Shown: positions 33,468 through 47,350, counted from the first letter of the stretch. The stretch is DNA of 64,000 bases from Craterostigma plantagineum (GCA_027422505.1 JAPQWV010001562.1:1-64000); one strand, 5' to 3'. Notes: generated from the letters alone by a model not told the origin. Translations and numbers: made by a program.

Positions 33468-33822
33468 CATACGTTATTACAAGTTAAATTTCATAAAGTT
33501 ACAAGGTGACTTATCGCATGTTTGCTTCACGCAAGAGACTTTACATGGGTTTTTTGCTTCATCGCGTGGCTTCAAAGCATTCACTTGAGCGTTTATCAAA
33601 ATCCCACCTCATAGTCATTGTCCCTCACAAGATAAAATAAATAAGTAATAAATAAAACAACACGCTTTTCACCAAACCCTAAATCCAATAATCCCCAATT
33701 TAAATCCCATGGTGATCAAACCATCAATCTCAATCTCTCTCTAGCAAAAGAAACGCCTTTTTCCAAGAAAACCCTCGTGAACATACGATCGTATAGCCTT
33801 CTCTCTCCATGTTATCTTCTTG
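33468..33822. other. LBD promoter and leader
   Basis: No gene is seen. A CT-rich leader (ATCTCAATCTCTCTCTAGC near 33725) precedes the LBD start. Confidence 0.5.
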
Positions 33823-34765
33823 ATGAGTGCTAATATCATCCCAAACAGCAATAGCCCGGGAACCTCCGGCGGAGGAAGTAGTTCCGGCGGAGGCGGCGGA
33901 GGCGGCGGTGGGCCGTGTGGGGCATGCAAGTTCTTGAGGAGAAATGCGTTTTAGGGTGCATTTTTGCGCCTTATTTCGACGCAGAGCAAGGCGCTGCTCA
34001 CTTTGCTGCTGTTCATAAGGTGTTCGGTGCGAGCAATGTGTCGAAGCTTTTGCTGCATATTCAAGTCATAGGAGGCTCGACGCAGTGGTCACTATCTGCT
34101 ATGAAGCTCAGGCGAGGCTTAGAGATCCTGTCTATGGATGCGTGGCTCATATCTTCGCCTTACAGCAACAAGTAAGTTCGTGTATATATTCTTGAGATAT
34201 CTAGGGATTAATTTACGAGACTGTGAGTTAATTATCTATCTATTTCACTTGTTGTTGAGATGTTTACAGTTTTGGGAAAATTTTGTTTTTCAGAAACAGA
34301 AGAAACTGAATTATTTTTTATTACAGAAAAGGCAACTTTTCTTGTTCTTGTCTTCTTCTTCCCCCGTTTTTTTTTCCAGTGACAAACTTCTCATGTTTGA
34401 GCTTAATCATTTTACATCCGTAAATTAATTTCATGATCAGATTAAATCTCACACCATTTTCTTTCTCTTTTAGTTTTTGTGACACTTTGAGAAAAATTCT
34501 AGTTCCTCACTGCAAGAATAGTTTCAGCTATTGATTGAAACGGTGGAACGACAACCATCTGATGTAGTTAAGTATGATCAAACACGCGGTTAACATAAGG
34601 AAAAAAAGATGAACATTTTTTTTTTTGTTAACGAAGATGAATTCCGCATCTGATGTCTTCCTCTCTACATTTCGTACGATAAAAGCCAGTTTGACTTCAG
34701 TTGTCATATTACATGTTTATTTTCTCTCAAAAGAATAGGTCACTTCACATTACTCTATATACTCT

Positions 34766-34797
<32 letters not shown>

Positions 34798-35681
34798 AAT
34801 AAGGATAAACATTCATTAGAATGGCCAGCTCTCGTCTTCGGAAGGTGTGGACCATATGATGTATTGTAATGAGGAAGCAGTTACATGCTTTGCTGAAAAC
34901 AAGAACCTCATTCTGACCTATTTAAACCATGATGATATACTGTTCTCCTGTATATATATATATATATAATATATATATATGATGTGCATCAGTCTTTTGC
35001 ATCAGTCCTTAAAACTTTGCTGCTATTAAGGAAGCTGTCGGCTATGTTTGTGTAACGTAGGCCATTAGCTTCAACTTGCCAGGTTTTAAGAAGATGCAAT
35101 AGTATCTTATGACAAATAGTTGATAGCATAATCTAATGTTGTACTATGTATGGAAGAATAATGTTAATACTTGTTTAATGACTATTGTGTTTTATACTCT
35201 ACATAGGGTGTTATACACTGATTTTCGTACGATTACCTTCATTATAGTCATCGCTAGGTTTTAGATAAACTGATAAAAAATCGATATTTATAATTATTTA
35301 CAGGTGGTGAACCTACAAACAGAACTCTCCTACCTCCAAGGCCACCTCGCCACCATGGAGCCGCCTCCGCCGCCGCCGCCACCACCACAGCCTCCGGCGA
35401 CCCTTCATCACTTCCCATCAACCCTAACCATACACGACCTACCAACTGTACAACCATCTGCTTCAACATCACCATTTGACCTCTCCACTTTGTTCGAGCC
35501 AGTCAGCCTTCATCCCATGTGGGCCCACATCCACGTCACCATCCGCTTTCCTCCGGCGGCGCGGAGCTCCTCCTAGTGGGGCGTCGGCGATCTCCAAGGG
35601 CTGGCTCGCGAGGTTTTGAACATGAATCAGCCTTTGTCGTCACCATCATCATCAGCTTTGCCGCCACGCTCTACTTGATTT
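33823..35681 (+). CDS. LOB-domain transcription factor (LBD, class I)
   Basis: Exons 33823-34171 and 35304-35681. LBD proteins are plant-specific DNA-binding regulators of organ boundaries, lateral roots and vascular differentiation. After a Gly/Ser-rich start (nine Gly in a row) comes the LOB domain. It has the CX2CX6CX3C zinc block [15 protein letters not shown], the GAS block [30 protein letters not shown], a DP-Y core, and the leucine-zipper-like [19 protein letters not shown] across the exon junction. The C-terminal half is Pro-rich with [11 protein letters not shown] and a final [11 protein letters not shown]. The sequence and the intron after the QQQ motif resemble the LBD18/LBD30 branch. 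Single bases are missing in the Lys of RRKC (GAGAAATGC, near 33940) and near 34066. The C-terminus changes frame near 35560. Likely intact in the plant. Confidence 0.9.
34755..34982. repeat. AT microsatellites in the LBD intron
   Basis: TA runs lie at about 34764-34797 and 34951-34980, each with a small interruption. Otherwise the 1.1-kb intron is featureless. Confidence 0.85.
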
Positions 35682-36486
35682 GTGAGTCAAGTGATGATGA
35701 GCTAGCTTCTTACAGTTATGTATGTATGACCCTAACTTGCTTGCCCAATATATGAGACTTTGATTATGTAACCATTTTGCCATAGTAGGCAAGTGATAAT
35801 CGATAATGGATTGATAATGGTTAGGATATTATCAAACTTTTACTTATTTGTTTGGAATATGAATCTTCTAAACGCCTTTTAAAGGTACCAAACACGAGGC
35901 ACAAATTTCACTAATCACTGTAGCGTCAGGACCCATTGCATTTCCAATCTATTCAGTTATAATTTATAAAAAGCAAAGAAGAATTTGATCAAGAAATCAA
36001 GAGTAAAAACAGACCACACCATATTGAAATTGTGATGCATTAACGTACAAAAAGATTGATAGATTCGTAATCTCGAGTGGAGCCACACACGAAAGTAACA
36101 CTAAGTGGTCCAAATATCACTCACCCCACACACACTCTCAATTATTTCGTAAAACATTAGATAGAAAAAATGCAGACCTTACCCCAAATTTCTATGGTTC
36201 ATACATGATAGATAACATTATGGTACGAACGTAATCTCATTCACTTGGTAAACAAGCCTTTTGAGTGATCCCTTCCTCCCATGCAATAATTGAACATCCC
36301 CTCCAAACCAAACATGTCGCAATTCCCAATTAAAACCCGACACGTGTGCCTATGTCCCCATCGTGCAATAATGGCTAAAAAGTAAAATAGAATTTCCGTT
36401 TAGTTTTAATTCGTTAGCCGTTGGTCCGTTTCTCGTTGTATAAACCCTGTTCGCCATTTCATCACACACCAAGCTGCGAAAAATAA
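35682..36486. other. Intergenic, no gene seen
   Basis: LBD 3' flank and the promoter of the second transketolase copy. No transit-peptide coding sequence is visible upstream of 36487. Confidence 0.5.
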
Positions 36487-39482
36487 ATGGCCAAGACTAC
36501 GCCGTCGTGCCCCTCAGCGCCGCTGCCGCCGCCGAGCTGGTGGTGAAATCCGTCAACACCATAAGGTTCTTAGCCATCGACGCCGTGGAGAATGTCAAGT
36601 CGGTCACCCGGAATGCCCATGGGTTGTGCCCCGATGGGTCACGTTTTGTTCGACGAATTCATGAAGTTCAACCCAAAGATCCGTTTGGTTCAACCGTGAT
36701 AGGTTCGTATTTCCGCCGGCCACGGCGCTATGTTGCTGTACGGCCCCTTCACTTGGCCGGATATGATTCCGTCAAGGTTTGCTTCAGGGTTATTTTCGGA
36801 CATTAAGTTTTCTTTCTTTTTGTAAGTAAAAATTGGATCTTCTATATTGGGAGAGCTTTCTTGTTATTACATCATATAGGTGGAGGATTTGAAGGGTTTA
36901 AGACAATGGGGAAGCAAGACGCCGGCCCACCCCGAGAATTTCGAGACTCCCGGCGTTGAAGTCACGACCGGTTTGTTTGTTTTGTTTTTTCCGTTCCTTA
37001 TATGTTTTTTTCGAGCGTTGTAATTAGGTTTTTTCCCGATCAAATTCAGGGCCGCTCGGGCAAGGCGTGGGGAGCGCGGTGGGGTTGGCGCTCGCGGAGA
37101 AGCACTTGGCGCAAGATACAACAAGCCCGATTTCGAGATCGTCGACCATTACACGTATGGACTATTAGAGAATTAGAAACTCTAATAAGTCAGTCTCAAA
37201 TCGAGTAATTAAGAAGAGATTGAGTACGTTATAAGTTGATGAGCTACTCCACCAATCATCAATTGGTTTTAGGGATGCAACATTAACTTATCTGAGCCAG
37301 CTCTACTGGGCCGATGTTAAGCTCAATAAACTCGACAAAACTGTCTCATTGAATTTCTTTTTTCGAAAAAACTGACATTTGGTTCTTAATAGGTACATGA
37401 TTCTGGGCGACGGTTGTCAGATGGAAGGCATTTCGAACGAGGCGAGCTCACTCGCGGCACACTGGGGCTCGGGAAGTTGATCGCTCTGTACGACGATAAT
37501 CACATCACGATCGACGGTGACACAGACTTGGCCTTCACCGAGGACGTCGGGAAACGTTTCGAGGCCTTGGGTTGGCACGTGCTAACCGTCGCGAATGGCA
37601 ACGACGGTTACGACGAGATTCGCGAGGCTATTAAGGTGGCTAAGTCAGTTACGGACAAGCCCACCTTGATCAAGGTTGGTTGGTTGGTTAGTTTAGTTAG
37701 GGTAATATATTTTGTCGAACGACTGATTGATTAATTTATTTTCATTCGAGTAGGTTGCCACGACGATAGGCTTTGGTTCGCCGACAAGGCGAACACTTAC
37801 GGCGTGCACGGAAATGCGTTGGGGCCGAAAGAAGCAGAAGCCACGAGGCAGAACCTCGGATGGCCTTACGAAACGTTCCACGTCCCCGACGACGTGAAGA
37901 AGTGAGGAGATGCATTATCTTATATCTAAATGCATAATATGATGAGAAGATTTTTTCTTTGGCTTATTTCGTTATTTTTCCGCTCGACAAGGCATTGGAG
38001 CCGACACATATCCGAGGGAGCGGAATTGGAATCCGCGTGGAACGCAAAGTTCGCCGAGTACGAGAAGAAATATCCCAAAGAAGCCACCGAGCTTAAATCG
38101 ATCATCACCGGCGAACTGCCCCTCGGTTGGGAAAAGGCCCTTCCGGTAACTTTCTACCCATAATTATTACTATTATTACATTTTAAATTTACAGACCAAA
38201 TCACACCAAAAATTGGCATGACGGTTTGCAACTCCTACTCGGGGTTAACATAACACTAGTATTTTTGGACACTTAAATGCGTGTGCTAATATATAATGTT
38301 TACTAAATATAGAGGGGTAAATGCGAATATAAATAAAAATTGTAGTTTTTTTAATTCTAATGTTATAATTTTTGATTATTGACAGACCAAAATTTTACTG
38401 TTTATCACAAACCTTGAGGCTTAATAAAAGAGTATAGATAATAGATTCTTTCAATTTCGATAGTATCTCGAGGATCGATTATTATATTATATATGTGACG
38501 TCACATGAATTAAGTAATCACATTTTGGCCAAACACAGACGTACACCCCGAGAGCCCGGGAAATCCAACCCGAACCTATCCCACAGAACTCAACGCAGTC
38601 GCGGCGGTCCTCCCTGCCTAATCGGCGGGAGCGCCGACCTAACCGCCTCCAACATGGCTTTCCTAAGTCCTCCGGCGACTTCCAGAAAGAAACCCGACGG
38701 GCCGAAACCTAAAATTCGGGGCCCGCGAGCACGGATGGGGCCATATGCAACGGTGTAGCCCTACACAGCCCGGGCTCGTCCCCTTCAGTGCGACCTACTT
38801 CGTATTCACCGACTACATGCGGGCCGCCATTCGCATCGCTGCCCTCTCCAGGCCCGAGTCGTCTACATCATGACCCACGACTCCATAGGGCTGGGCGAGG
38901 ACGGGCCGACCCCCAGCCCGTGGAGCACCTCGCCAGCTTTCGGGCCATGCCCACATCTTGGTTCTCCGTCCCGCGGACGGGAACGAGACGGCGGGGGCGT
39001 ACAAGGTCGCGGTCGAGAATGCCGGGCGGCCGTCGATACTTTCCTTGTCCCGTCAGAAGCTCCCAGCTGCCCGGGACGTCGGTGGAGGGCGTGGGAGGGG
39101 CGGTTACGTAATTTCGGATAATTCGAAGGATGGGGAGAAGCCCGAGGTGATACTGATGGGGACGGCTCAGAGCTTGATATAGCGGCTAGGGCCGGGGAGG
39201 AGCTTAGGAAGGAGGGCAAAAAGGTCAGAGTGGTTTCGCTCGTTTCTTGGGAGTTGTTCGGCGAGCAGTCGAAGAGTACAAAGAGACGTTTTGCCCTCGG
39301 AGGTTACGGCTAGGGTTAGCGTGGAGGCGGGCTCGACGTTCGGGGTGGGAAGGTTCGTCGGGTTGAAGGGTCGGGCCGTGGGGATCGATCGGTTTCGGGG
39401 CGAGCGCATCGGCGGAGAGGCTTTATAAGGAGTTCGGTATACTGTTGAAGCCGTTGTTGCTGCCGCTAAAGAGCTGTGCTAG
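36487..39482 (+). pseudogene. Second transketolase copy, no transit peptide, heavily frameshifted
   Basis: Seven exons match the exon structure of the copy at 15.5-18.8 kb: 36487-36776, 36880-36970, 37050-37154, 37393-37674, 37754-37901, 37992-38145 and 38539-39482. Recognisable blocks are [21 protein letters not shown] (across a shift), [57 protein letters not shown] and the final [12 protein letters not shown]. It begins at ATGGCCAAG and goes almost directly into the core (AVVPLSAAAAAELVVKSVNT), so no plastid transit peptide is present. Frame breaks are dense: about seven in exon 1 alone and more than eight in exon 7, including loss of two bases in the GPTHQP block. This is more than the background rate, so it is probably a true pseudogene, though exons 4-6 are well kept. 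Confidence 0.75.
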
Positions 39483-42400
39483 TGACGTGTCTCATCGTGT
39501 CGAACAATTGCTTAATATGACTTTGAGCGACGGCGAAATTAAGCAATTTCATGAATCATTTGAATCAAATGTATCGTTGAATGTTAATTCGCAGTACAAC
39601 GAAAGCGAGTTCTTATTTTTTCCTTCTCTTTTTTTTTTTAAACGGGAATGTCGAAATGTTTTTTTTCCCTCTCTCTCCTTTTGTACAAATTTATTACCGT
39701 CTAGTCTAAGTCCATCTGCCAGTTTGTGAATATAAATACATAAAGCCACCGTTGACACAAATTATGAATAATCATGAACTTAATGTACATCATTGGCTAT
39801 GTTCCAATTAAGTAGAGAGGGAGAGAGATATCCAAAGCCGTCAACATCCAGTCACATGGAGACTTCAATTTGGTGGCTGTTTCTTTGATATCCCCTTGAA
39901 TTAAATAATTATGTCCAAATCGATTACAAATTGTTTAATCCAACTTGAAAGTTGGTCAATATGCTTTTCCATAAAGTGACGCATAAAGAGGTTGTAGACA
40001 ACTTCAAGTTCATTCCCTTTTTTGGCTTCGAATTGATTCAATAATATATATAAAATTTAATTAAAAAATAATCCTATATCGTAGCTGTACTTTGCAAACT
40101 AATAATGTTTTCGGCATCATTAGGGTAAATCCAGTCCATCATGACCTAAATTATGTTAAATAATTAATGGTTGACAATAGAGTACAAAGTGGGGCATAGC
40201 TTTTGATTGTTCTTAAACCACGTACAAGATTCGTAGATTAGTGCAAATATATATGTAATCTCTTAATCACGTGTGCTCATCGTATGAAAGTAAAACAGTT
40301 TAATAAATCCGTGGTCCATATTAAGCCCACTATTATTTATTACTTAGATTATTAGTCTATAATTTCATAAATATTATTTAAATCACGAGAATGTAACTAA
40401 TAATCGAATCGACAAACACACATCTATATAAATTCTGAATACGACAAGCAATAAGTTAAACTTGGATCATCTGATGATTATGTACAATTTTAAAATAATA
40501 ATATATATCGGACCCAAGCTGATTATATCGATTTGACTTTGATTGATCTCTGGCCTACACTTTTGCGCATAAGTTATCGATGAGACAGATTATTACATTT
40601 CGGTCCGTGAGAGAAATTTCCATATTTTCAACGCTACGGTTGATACGTATACATCACACCAAATCCAAACAATTAATAAATCCTCATTATTTTTTCACTT
40701 TAAGGTTCGGGTTCGCTATTCCAATTATATGAATTAGAATTACACCTAGTCAATCATTTGCAAAGAAATTGCAAACCGTGTATGAAAATTACAAATCATT
40801 CGAAAAAAATTTATGCATGTAGAGAAAAAACAAATTTGGTTGACGGTGGTTGGGTAAATTAATTGTTGACAGTCCCTGCGCCTAAGAGAAAGATACATGT
40901 ATATTATTTTATGTGCTGTCACGATCATGAATGTATTATTAGAGGCATTTGACGACGTAGGTTATCAATTACAATTTTGAATTTATACATATATATATAT
41001 ATTATATAAATAATAACATAGGTGTTGGTGCGTGTTACCGAAATATACGTATATATAAATGATGAATATGTCGTATATGTAATATATGTAGGAATTTGAC
41101 GTAAGTAGAATGAAAGCAACATGGTATCGCGATATGAAAATTAAAAACAGATAGAGGTTGACGCGCCCACCATTCATCTCTTTATCTTTATGCATTCACA
41201 TTAATCGACACTCGTTTTCTTCATTCAATTTCTGTCGTATTGTTTAATTAAAATTATTTGATAAAAGATTAAAAAAAAGATGGGCTTATTTATTGTGTGT
41301 TGGTGTGATATTGTGAGCGAATGAAGAAATATGTAATAATAGTTAATGGTGTCTCCTTTAAAGAAAGAGAGACACTCGTGCTCTCATTCAAGACCACGCT
41401 TTGTAGTTTGTTGTTCCTAAAGCATGCTTTGACTCTGCAATCCTTGTCTATACTTCTCCAATTTATTTATTTTTTAAAAGTACCATGACTATATTAAAAT
41501 CGAAGAGAAACATGAGGAATAGTATGTTGTTGATACGATATTGCATAATACATAAAATCATCATCTGATTAGATTAAGCACTTGGTTTTACATATATAGA
41601 TATGCCGTTATTTACTGTTTCAATTTTATATGTGAATAGCCGCACAAAGTGTGGATATTAATTTGATTAATATATGATAGAATATAACGTAGAGGAAAAC
41701 ATATAAGTAGATAAAAGTATATTTCTTCTAACTACCAGTCCTTCCCAACTGTACTTTCCTTAGACATTACCTTAACAAGATGAATTTTGGCGATATGACA
41801 ATGAGGAAGATCGACATCAACTTGGACAAAAAGTAATTAATATCTGCAGAAGAAATTGAATTCGAATCTATGCATTATACATTTATTTCTTATAGTAAGT
41901 AATGAACGGTCAAACTCAGTGGGCGTTGCTTGGAGAGATTATTATGATTGTCTCCCACTTGCTATTCGTATTATCAACTTGTTACAAGAAAAACAAATCT
42001 CTCATATATATAAGTTTTACTTACAAGAAAAATGTCAATTAAATAGACACGTATTAGTAGATATAAAAGTGGGACCAAGCCAACCGCCTAAGACAACAAG
42101 GGCAGGCTCTATTCTATAATTTCACATTCTTCACATTTCATCTCTTGAAGTCTAAAGAAAAAAAGTTTTCTGCTAAATAAAAATGTAATATTGACCAACA
42201 CCTGTCAAAATGTATTTGGAACACAATTTGATGTTAGTCTATGGTCTATACATATTATTAAATAAATAATGGTAACGATGGACGAGCTTTGAATATACAC
42301 ATATATATAACCTTAAAGTTATTTCAATTAATAACCAATGCATTGATCTAACCCTAACACAAACCATGCTTAGCTTCTAAACCACTTAGTCCCCAAAGAC

Positions 42401-42624
42401 ATAAAACCTATGTCAACTTCATTACTCTCTCTCTCTCTCTCTCATCGTAAACTGACATTTGATTTCGCCGAGAAGAACCTACTTAATCATAAATATCGAT
42501 TATATATATTAGATTATTAACATCGTCCTCAAGAATCAAATAGCAAGAAATCAGACTCAACAAAGTGGAAGAGCTTAAGCTTTTACTTGTTTTTCAAACA
42601 AAGCTCACTTCAAAGAGGAAAGAA
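39483..42624. other. Long intergenic region, no gene seen
   Basis: AT-rich sequence with no protein gene or RNA gene recognised. The last several hundred bases are the AHL promoter; a CT run at 42424-42443 probably belongs to its leader. An inverted pair AATTGCTTAA/TTAAGCAATT lies at 39504-39549, just past the transketolase copy. Confidence 0.5.
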
Positions 42625-43517
42625 ATGGATCAACTAGCTCCTCACAACCGCCATCTACCGCCGCCGTTCCTCGCCGGAGACCTTCAGCTCCACCAACACC
42701 ATCAATTCCACCAATTCACCATCAAAACACTGAAAACGAGGCCACCAACAGCCACGGCAGCCCAACCCTAAAGTCCGAAGACCCCAATACCGCCGCCGCA
42801 TCCGACGCTACGCCGCCGTCGTCTAACCGTCGCCCACGTGGGCGGCCGGCTGGATCGAAGAACAAGCCCAAGCCGCCGGTCATAATTACAAGAGACAGCG
42901 CCAATTCCCTCCGTTCACACGTGATGGAGATCTCGGCGGGCTGCGACGTCCACGATTGCCTCTCCTCCTACGCCGCCAGGCGCCAGCGCGGCGTCTGCAT
43001 CCTAAGCGCCACAGGGACGGTGGCCAACGTCAGCCTTCGTCAGCCCACGTCGCCGAGCGCCGTGGTGGCGCTTCAGGGAAGGTTCGAGATTCTCTCTCTA
43101 TCGGGCAGTTTTCTTCCTGCGCCTGCGCCGGCATCTGCTTCTGGTCTGACTGTGTACCTCGCCGGAGGTCAGGGTCAGGTAGTGGGTGGCGCGGTGGTGG
43201 GCCCCTTGGTGGCGGCGGCCCAGTGGTGGTCATGGCGGCGTCTTTTAGTAACGCAGCGTATGAGAGGCTACCCTTGGAAGACGATAATGAGGTCACGGCG
43301 GCCAGTGGTGGGCAGGAGATGAATATGGGTGGGGTTGGGCAGTGCCGACGGCGTCGGCGGCGATCGGAGAGCAGCAATAACGTTACTGTCAGCAGCGGTG
43401 GAAACAGCGTTTTTTCATGGGATGATGAACAGCAGCAGTAGTAATATGAGTGGTCACCATCAGTTGGGCGGCGGCGAAGGGTATTGGGGTGGCGGTGTTA
43501 GGCCGCCGTTTTGTTGA
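42625..43517 (+). CDS. AT-hook motif nuclear-localized protein (AHL, PPC domain)
   Basis: Intronless. AHL proteins bind AT-rich DNA through an AT-hook and form trimers through the PPC/DUF296 domain, regulating growth and flowering. A His/Gln-rich start ([11 protein letters not shown]) leads to the AT-hook [19 protein letters not shown] (RGRP core). The PPC domain follows: [68 protein letters not shown] and [19 protein letters not shown]. An intronless gene, an AT-hook ending in KPPVI and a LRSH PPC type indicate the type-I AHL group. The C-terminus is Ser/Gly-rich and ends GGGVRPPFC. At least three single-base losses (near 42718, 43222 and 43380) break the frame. The stop at 43517 is chosen because the PPF end is family-typical. 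Confidence 0.92.
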
Positions 43518-43569
43518 TTGTTTCGCCTTCTTTATTTTGCTGTGATGTGTGTGCTGTAGGGTTTCTTTC

Positions 43570-43600
<31 letters not shown>

Positions 43601-44598
43601 TCATGAGATGATATAATTGTGGTGAGGTTGATGATGACCATTATGAGTGATTACTGATTATTACTTACGGTAATTTGGGAAAAGGTTGTCGTCCTTGTTT
43701 AATCATTTCTTCGTTCGTTTCTTTTCTTCTCCTTAATTACTATTGTTTGAATGATATTCAAGAATTAATACAACCTGGTTTTTTGTGTCATTATTAGTTT
43801 CTTTTGGTTGCAGATTGAAGAGCCCAAAAGTAGTAGTGTATGTAATAACCAGTGTAGAAGTGAGGTGAATCAATGAAAAAAATCAGTGGGAGGAGCTTAG
43901 CTATTACAAACTGGTGGTTTCTTGGACAGAAGAGTACTTGTCTCACAAGCATTTGTTTCATCGTCATCATCATCACTTTCATCCGAAGAAACAGAAGAGG
44001 TTTGTACTTAGGTCGTCTGCGGTGGACAATTTGTTTCTTTAAGTTTCCTTTTTCTTGAAACCTCAACTATTTTCTTATTAAACTCCTCATATCACGCACC
44101 ACTTTAGCAACAACATTTCACTTGCACACAGATTTATTTTCTTGGCTTTATTGCATAATGTAAAACCCCTCTTTCTAAAGCCTCACACGCACACACACTC
44201 ACACCATTCAAGAACCTAATAATTCATATGCATGCTATCTTCCTAGACTGAACTGAGGAAAAACTCCACTTACAAATATGGGACTATCGTAATAATATGA
44301 GTTCGACTGAGAAACAAAAGAAGGTATGGGGTTTTGATTCTTTTTTCTTTTCCCTTTAAATTTGGTTTGACTGCTTAGTAATTAGCGCTGGGGAGCAAAC
44401 TGAGTGTCTTGCACGTGCATTGCTCTGAAGTTAGCTTTTCCTTTTCGAGGCAAACTAACTCCTCTTCACATCCAAAAGACAGCAAACATACAGCAATGAA
44501 ACTGAAAGAATATTATTATTATTATTACATATGCACATAGATCCATGCATGCGTGATGGTTGCAGTGGGCTGCTACTGCTAGATATTAGTAAAAGTTA

Positions 44599-44635
<37 letters not shown>

Positions 44636-45043
44636 AGTGACAGCAGAGTGAGGGAGATTGCCAGCAAAGTTACCGATGAAAAACTATGAGTTCTATCTGT
44701 CATTATCTTTGGATAAGAATTACAGGATTTTATGTGTGTCAAAGATTAAACTAACGTAAGGTTTTCGTAAAGATGTATTCGTACTGCAAAAAAAAAGAAA
44801 TGCATCATGTCCTCGTCCTTACAGTTCTGATTCTAGTAAATCGTATGCAAATTTGCTAGGCTTGTAATTTATTTTTTATCTTTTCTTCTATTCTTTCGTC
44901 AATTTTGGTCAATTTTTGTAAATGGACAGACATTCTCTATGATGGTAATATGCTTATATAACGATTGATGGCCTCCCTCTAGAAAAAGAAACACTAGCTG
45001 TCAGTTGACTATCGACATTACATAAAAATCAATTTCATTGCAA
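43518..45043. other. AHL 3' flank, no gene seen
   Basis: It contains a poly-T run (43574-43593), a CT run (44602-44632) and no recognisable gene. Confidence 0.5.
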
Positions 45044-45582
45044 GAGCCTCTCCAAGCAATGCATAAAATACAGGTAATATTACACAAATAATACAGTTGC
45101 TACAGTGCTTTTACTCCAACCCATAAACTCTATTTTTACACTAGTTTTCTCTCCAACCCATGAAACGCTATTTTTACACTAAAAATCAAATTCCTATATT
45201 TACTATCATAATATTGACTTACTATACTTATTATGTAAAATTAAATTCAATGTATTTTAATTATTAATCTTTAAAAATACATGAATGATAAAATTAGCAT
45301 ATTATTTAATTTAATTTTATTATATAAATAAAAATTATATTATTTTTAATTTTATTTGTATTATAAATAGTGTATAAAATATTTAAATATACCAAAATGT
45401 ATTACTAAATAAATATAAATAGAAATTAAAACTCTATTTTTGTTAAAAATTGTGCGTACTCTAGATGTAGAGTTTCTCTGCTGATCAAACACAATATTTG
45501 TGTAAATATAGAGTTCCGTTGGAGTAGAATCGTACTCTATTTTTGTATTTTACACAAAAATGAAGTACTCGTGGAGATGCTC
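45044..45582. mobile_element. MITE with GAGC(A/C)TCTCCA termini
   Basis: The left end GAGCCTCTCCAAGC and the right end, read inward, GAGCATCTCCACGAG are inverted. The flanking triplets CAA and TAA are nearly a 3-bp duplication. The ends resemble those of the 27.1-27.9 kb element, suggesting the same PIF/Harbinger-like group. The interior is AT-rich without an ORF. Confidence 0.6.
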
Positions 45583-45947
45583 TAACCAGAGGTTTATAAT
45601 CATGATATCTGACTTTAAAACTTTTTCCCAAAATCTCGAGTTTATTTCTCTTCTGAATACATTCATCACAATACATAGATAAACACACACATATATATAT
45701 CGTTTGTACCTCACTGCATAAATTAAATTAAGTACTATCGTTGTAATTATTTTACGCATGCATTCTTACAGCTCCAAAGCCTTCCCATGTCATACATAGT
45801 AACTTCAAAAAAAATCCAATTCCAATATTAGCAAACATTGTACAGTTACAAATCACAATCCAAATCCAATACTTTATCACATAAGGTTTAGAAACATCAA
45901 ACAAATAAACGCAAGCAAATATAAAAATAAAAGCAAATAAATCCAAA
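45583..45947. other. 3' flank of BAHD gene 1, no gene seen
   Basis: AT-rich, without coding features on either strand. Confidence 0.5.
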
Positions 45948-47350
45948 CTACAACGCCTTCAAATCCTTCAAACCGCCGTAAAAGAAGCCGTCAAAAGCTT
46001 CCATTTCCTCCTTCTCCAAAGCCAACCCAATCTCCAAGCCGCCGTCAGACTCGCCGGACCTACTCAGCGACATCGCCGAGCTCTCTCTATCGATCGACAC
46101 AGACTCGAACTTCTTCACCTTCCCCCACCCAAAATCGACGCCGTACAGTCGAACCTAGGCGAGCCGGCGATCGACAGCTTCCGTTTTCCGGCCATTGCTC
46201 GGAACCGCTCGTTCAGCTTATCGTTGTCCTTGAACAGATCGTACTTGTTGCTGACGACGTCTGCAATCAAGCCGCCGACGACCTCCACGGCGTGGGCAAA
46301 CCCCTGCTCGCCCTTCAGTTGCCCGTGAGTTGTTTGTGAAAATGCCGGACGGATGAAATTGCCGAAATAGGACGCAGGCACCGGCGGATCCACCCTAGAT
46401 CTGACGTCTAGGGGCACAATCAGGTGTTCCTCGTCGCCGTCGAGGGCTTCCGGCGCCGACCTGGCGAGGCACGTCCATACGTGGGCTGTGGTGACTGTGA
46501 AAGCTGAGAGGTGGGCTAAGTCGGGCTTCTCCGATCGAGCTAGGGTTTTGAGCCTATCGATGTCTTCCTTGGCGAAAGTATACGTCGCCCGAACCTTATT
46601 CGTGGGGAGCTTCGAATTGGGAGGTTGATATTTCCTTCCCTTCATCACTTTGCAGATCGAAAGCGCAATTCCATTGGGATCTCTTACCACCGATCTGTCG
46701 TAAGATGGAAGCAAGAAGTCACCCTTGCCTATGACATTGTCTTCTTCGGACAATGCGAATCTTCCCCAAGCTTGGATGAACGCGCTTATCGAGCTGAAAT
46801 CGCAGACGACGTGATTGTTGATGATCCCTATGGATATCCCTTTGCCTGGAAACAGCGTTATCTGAACCGCCGTAAGTGGGAGAAGCGTGTTGTTACACTC
46901 GATTTTCGGGGCTCGGAAATCGGGCAGGAGGTCGTAGAATTTAGGGCAGTCCCTCGGGGAATTTCCCGCTAGGTAGTCGAATTCGTCGTCGCCCGAGTAC
47001 TCAGCCACGGCGAAGGAAACCGAGTCGCCGGGATTGTATCGTATCTCGGGCAGGTCGTTCGGGCAGGCCGGGTAAGGGTAGTAGAGGCTGCCCGATAACG
47101 GGAGGTAGTGCGTTAGGGTTTTGGAGAGCGATTTCTTGAGGGTCGGGATTAGGGTTTCGAGGAAGTGGGATTTCGTGCATGGGAGTTTGAAGAACATAAT
47201 GCATTGCATGGCTGGGAAATGAATCCATGGCAAGTCGAAGAATGTGAGGGGAAGTGTTCGTTGTTCTTCGTCGTCGGCGGTTTGAGGTGGGACGAGGGCT
47301 TCTTCGATGATAGTGATAAGTGTTTGTGGGGCTTCGACGGCGGCAGCCAT
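45948..47350 (-). CDS. BAHD acyltransferase 1 (phenolic/anthocyanin malonyltransferase-like)
   Basis: Intronless, about 467 residues. BAHD enzymes transfer an acyl group from a CoA thioester (malonyl-, coumaroyl- or similar) to hydroxyls or amines of specialised metabolites in the cytosol. The catalytic HxxxD is present as HVVCD. TFFDLPWIHF, FYDLLPDF, PTNKVRATYTF and VDPPVPASYFGNF are typical of the flavonoid/phenolic glucoside malonyltransferase clade (YFGNC in most members; here the Cys is Phe). The second signature DFGWGK is present but in a shifted frame, because one base is missing in TTCGACTGTACGG (about 46147). With that base the protein continues to the stop at 45948-45950 (GGLKDLKAL end). 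It is the first of three same-strand BAHD genes. Confidence 0.9.
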
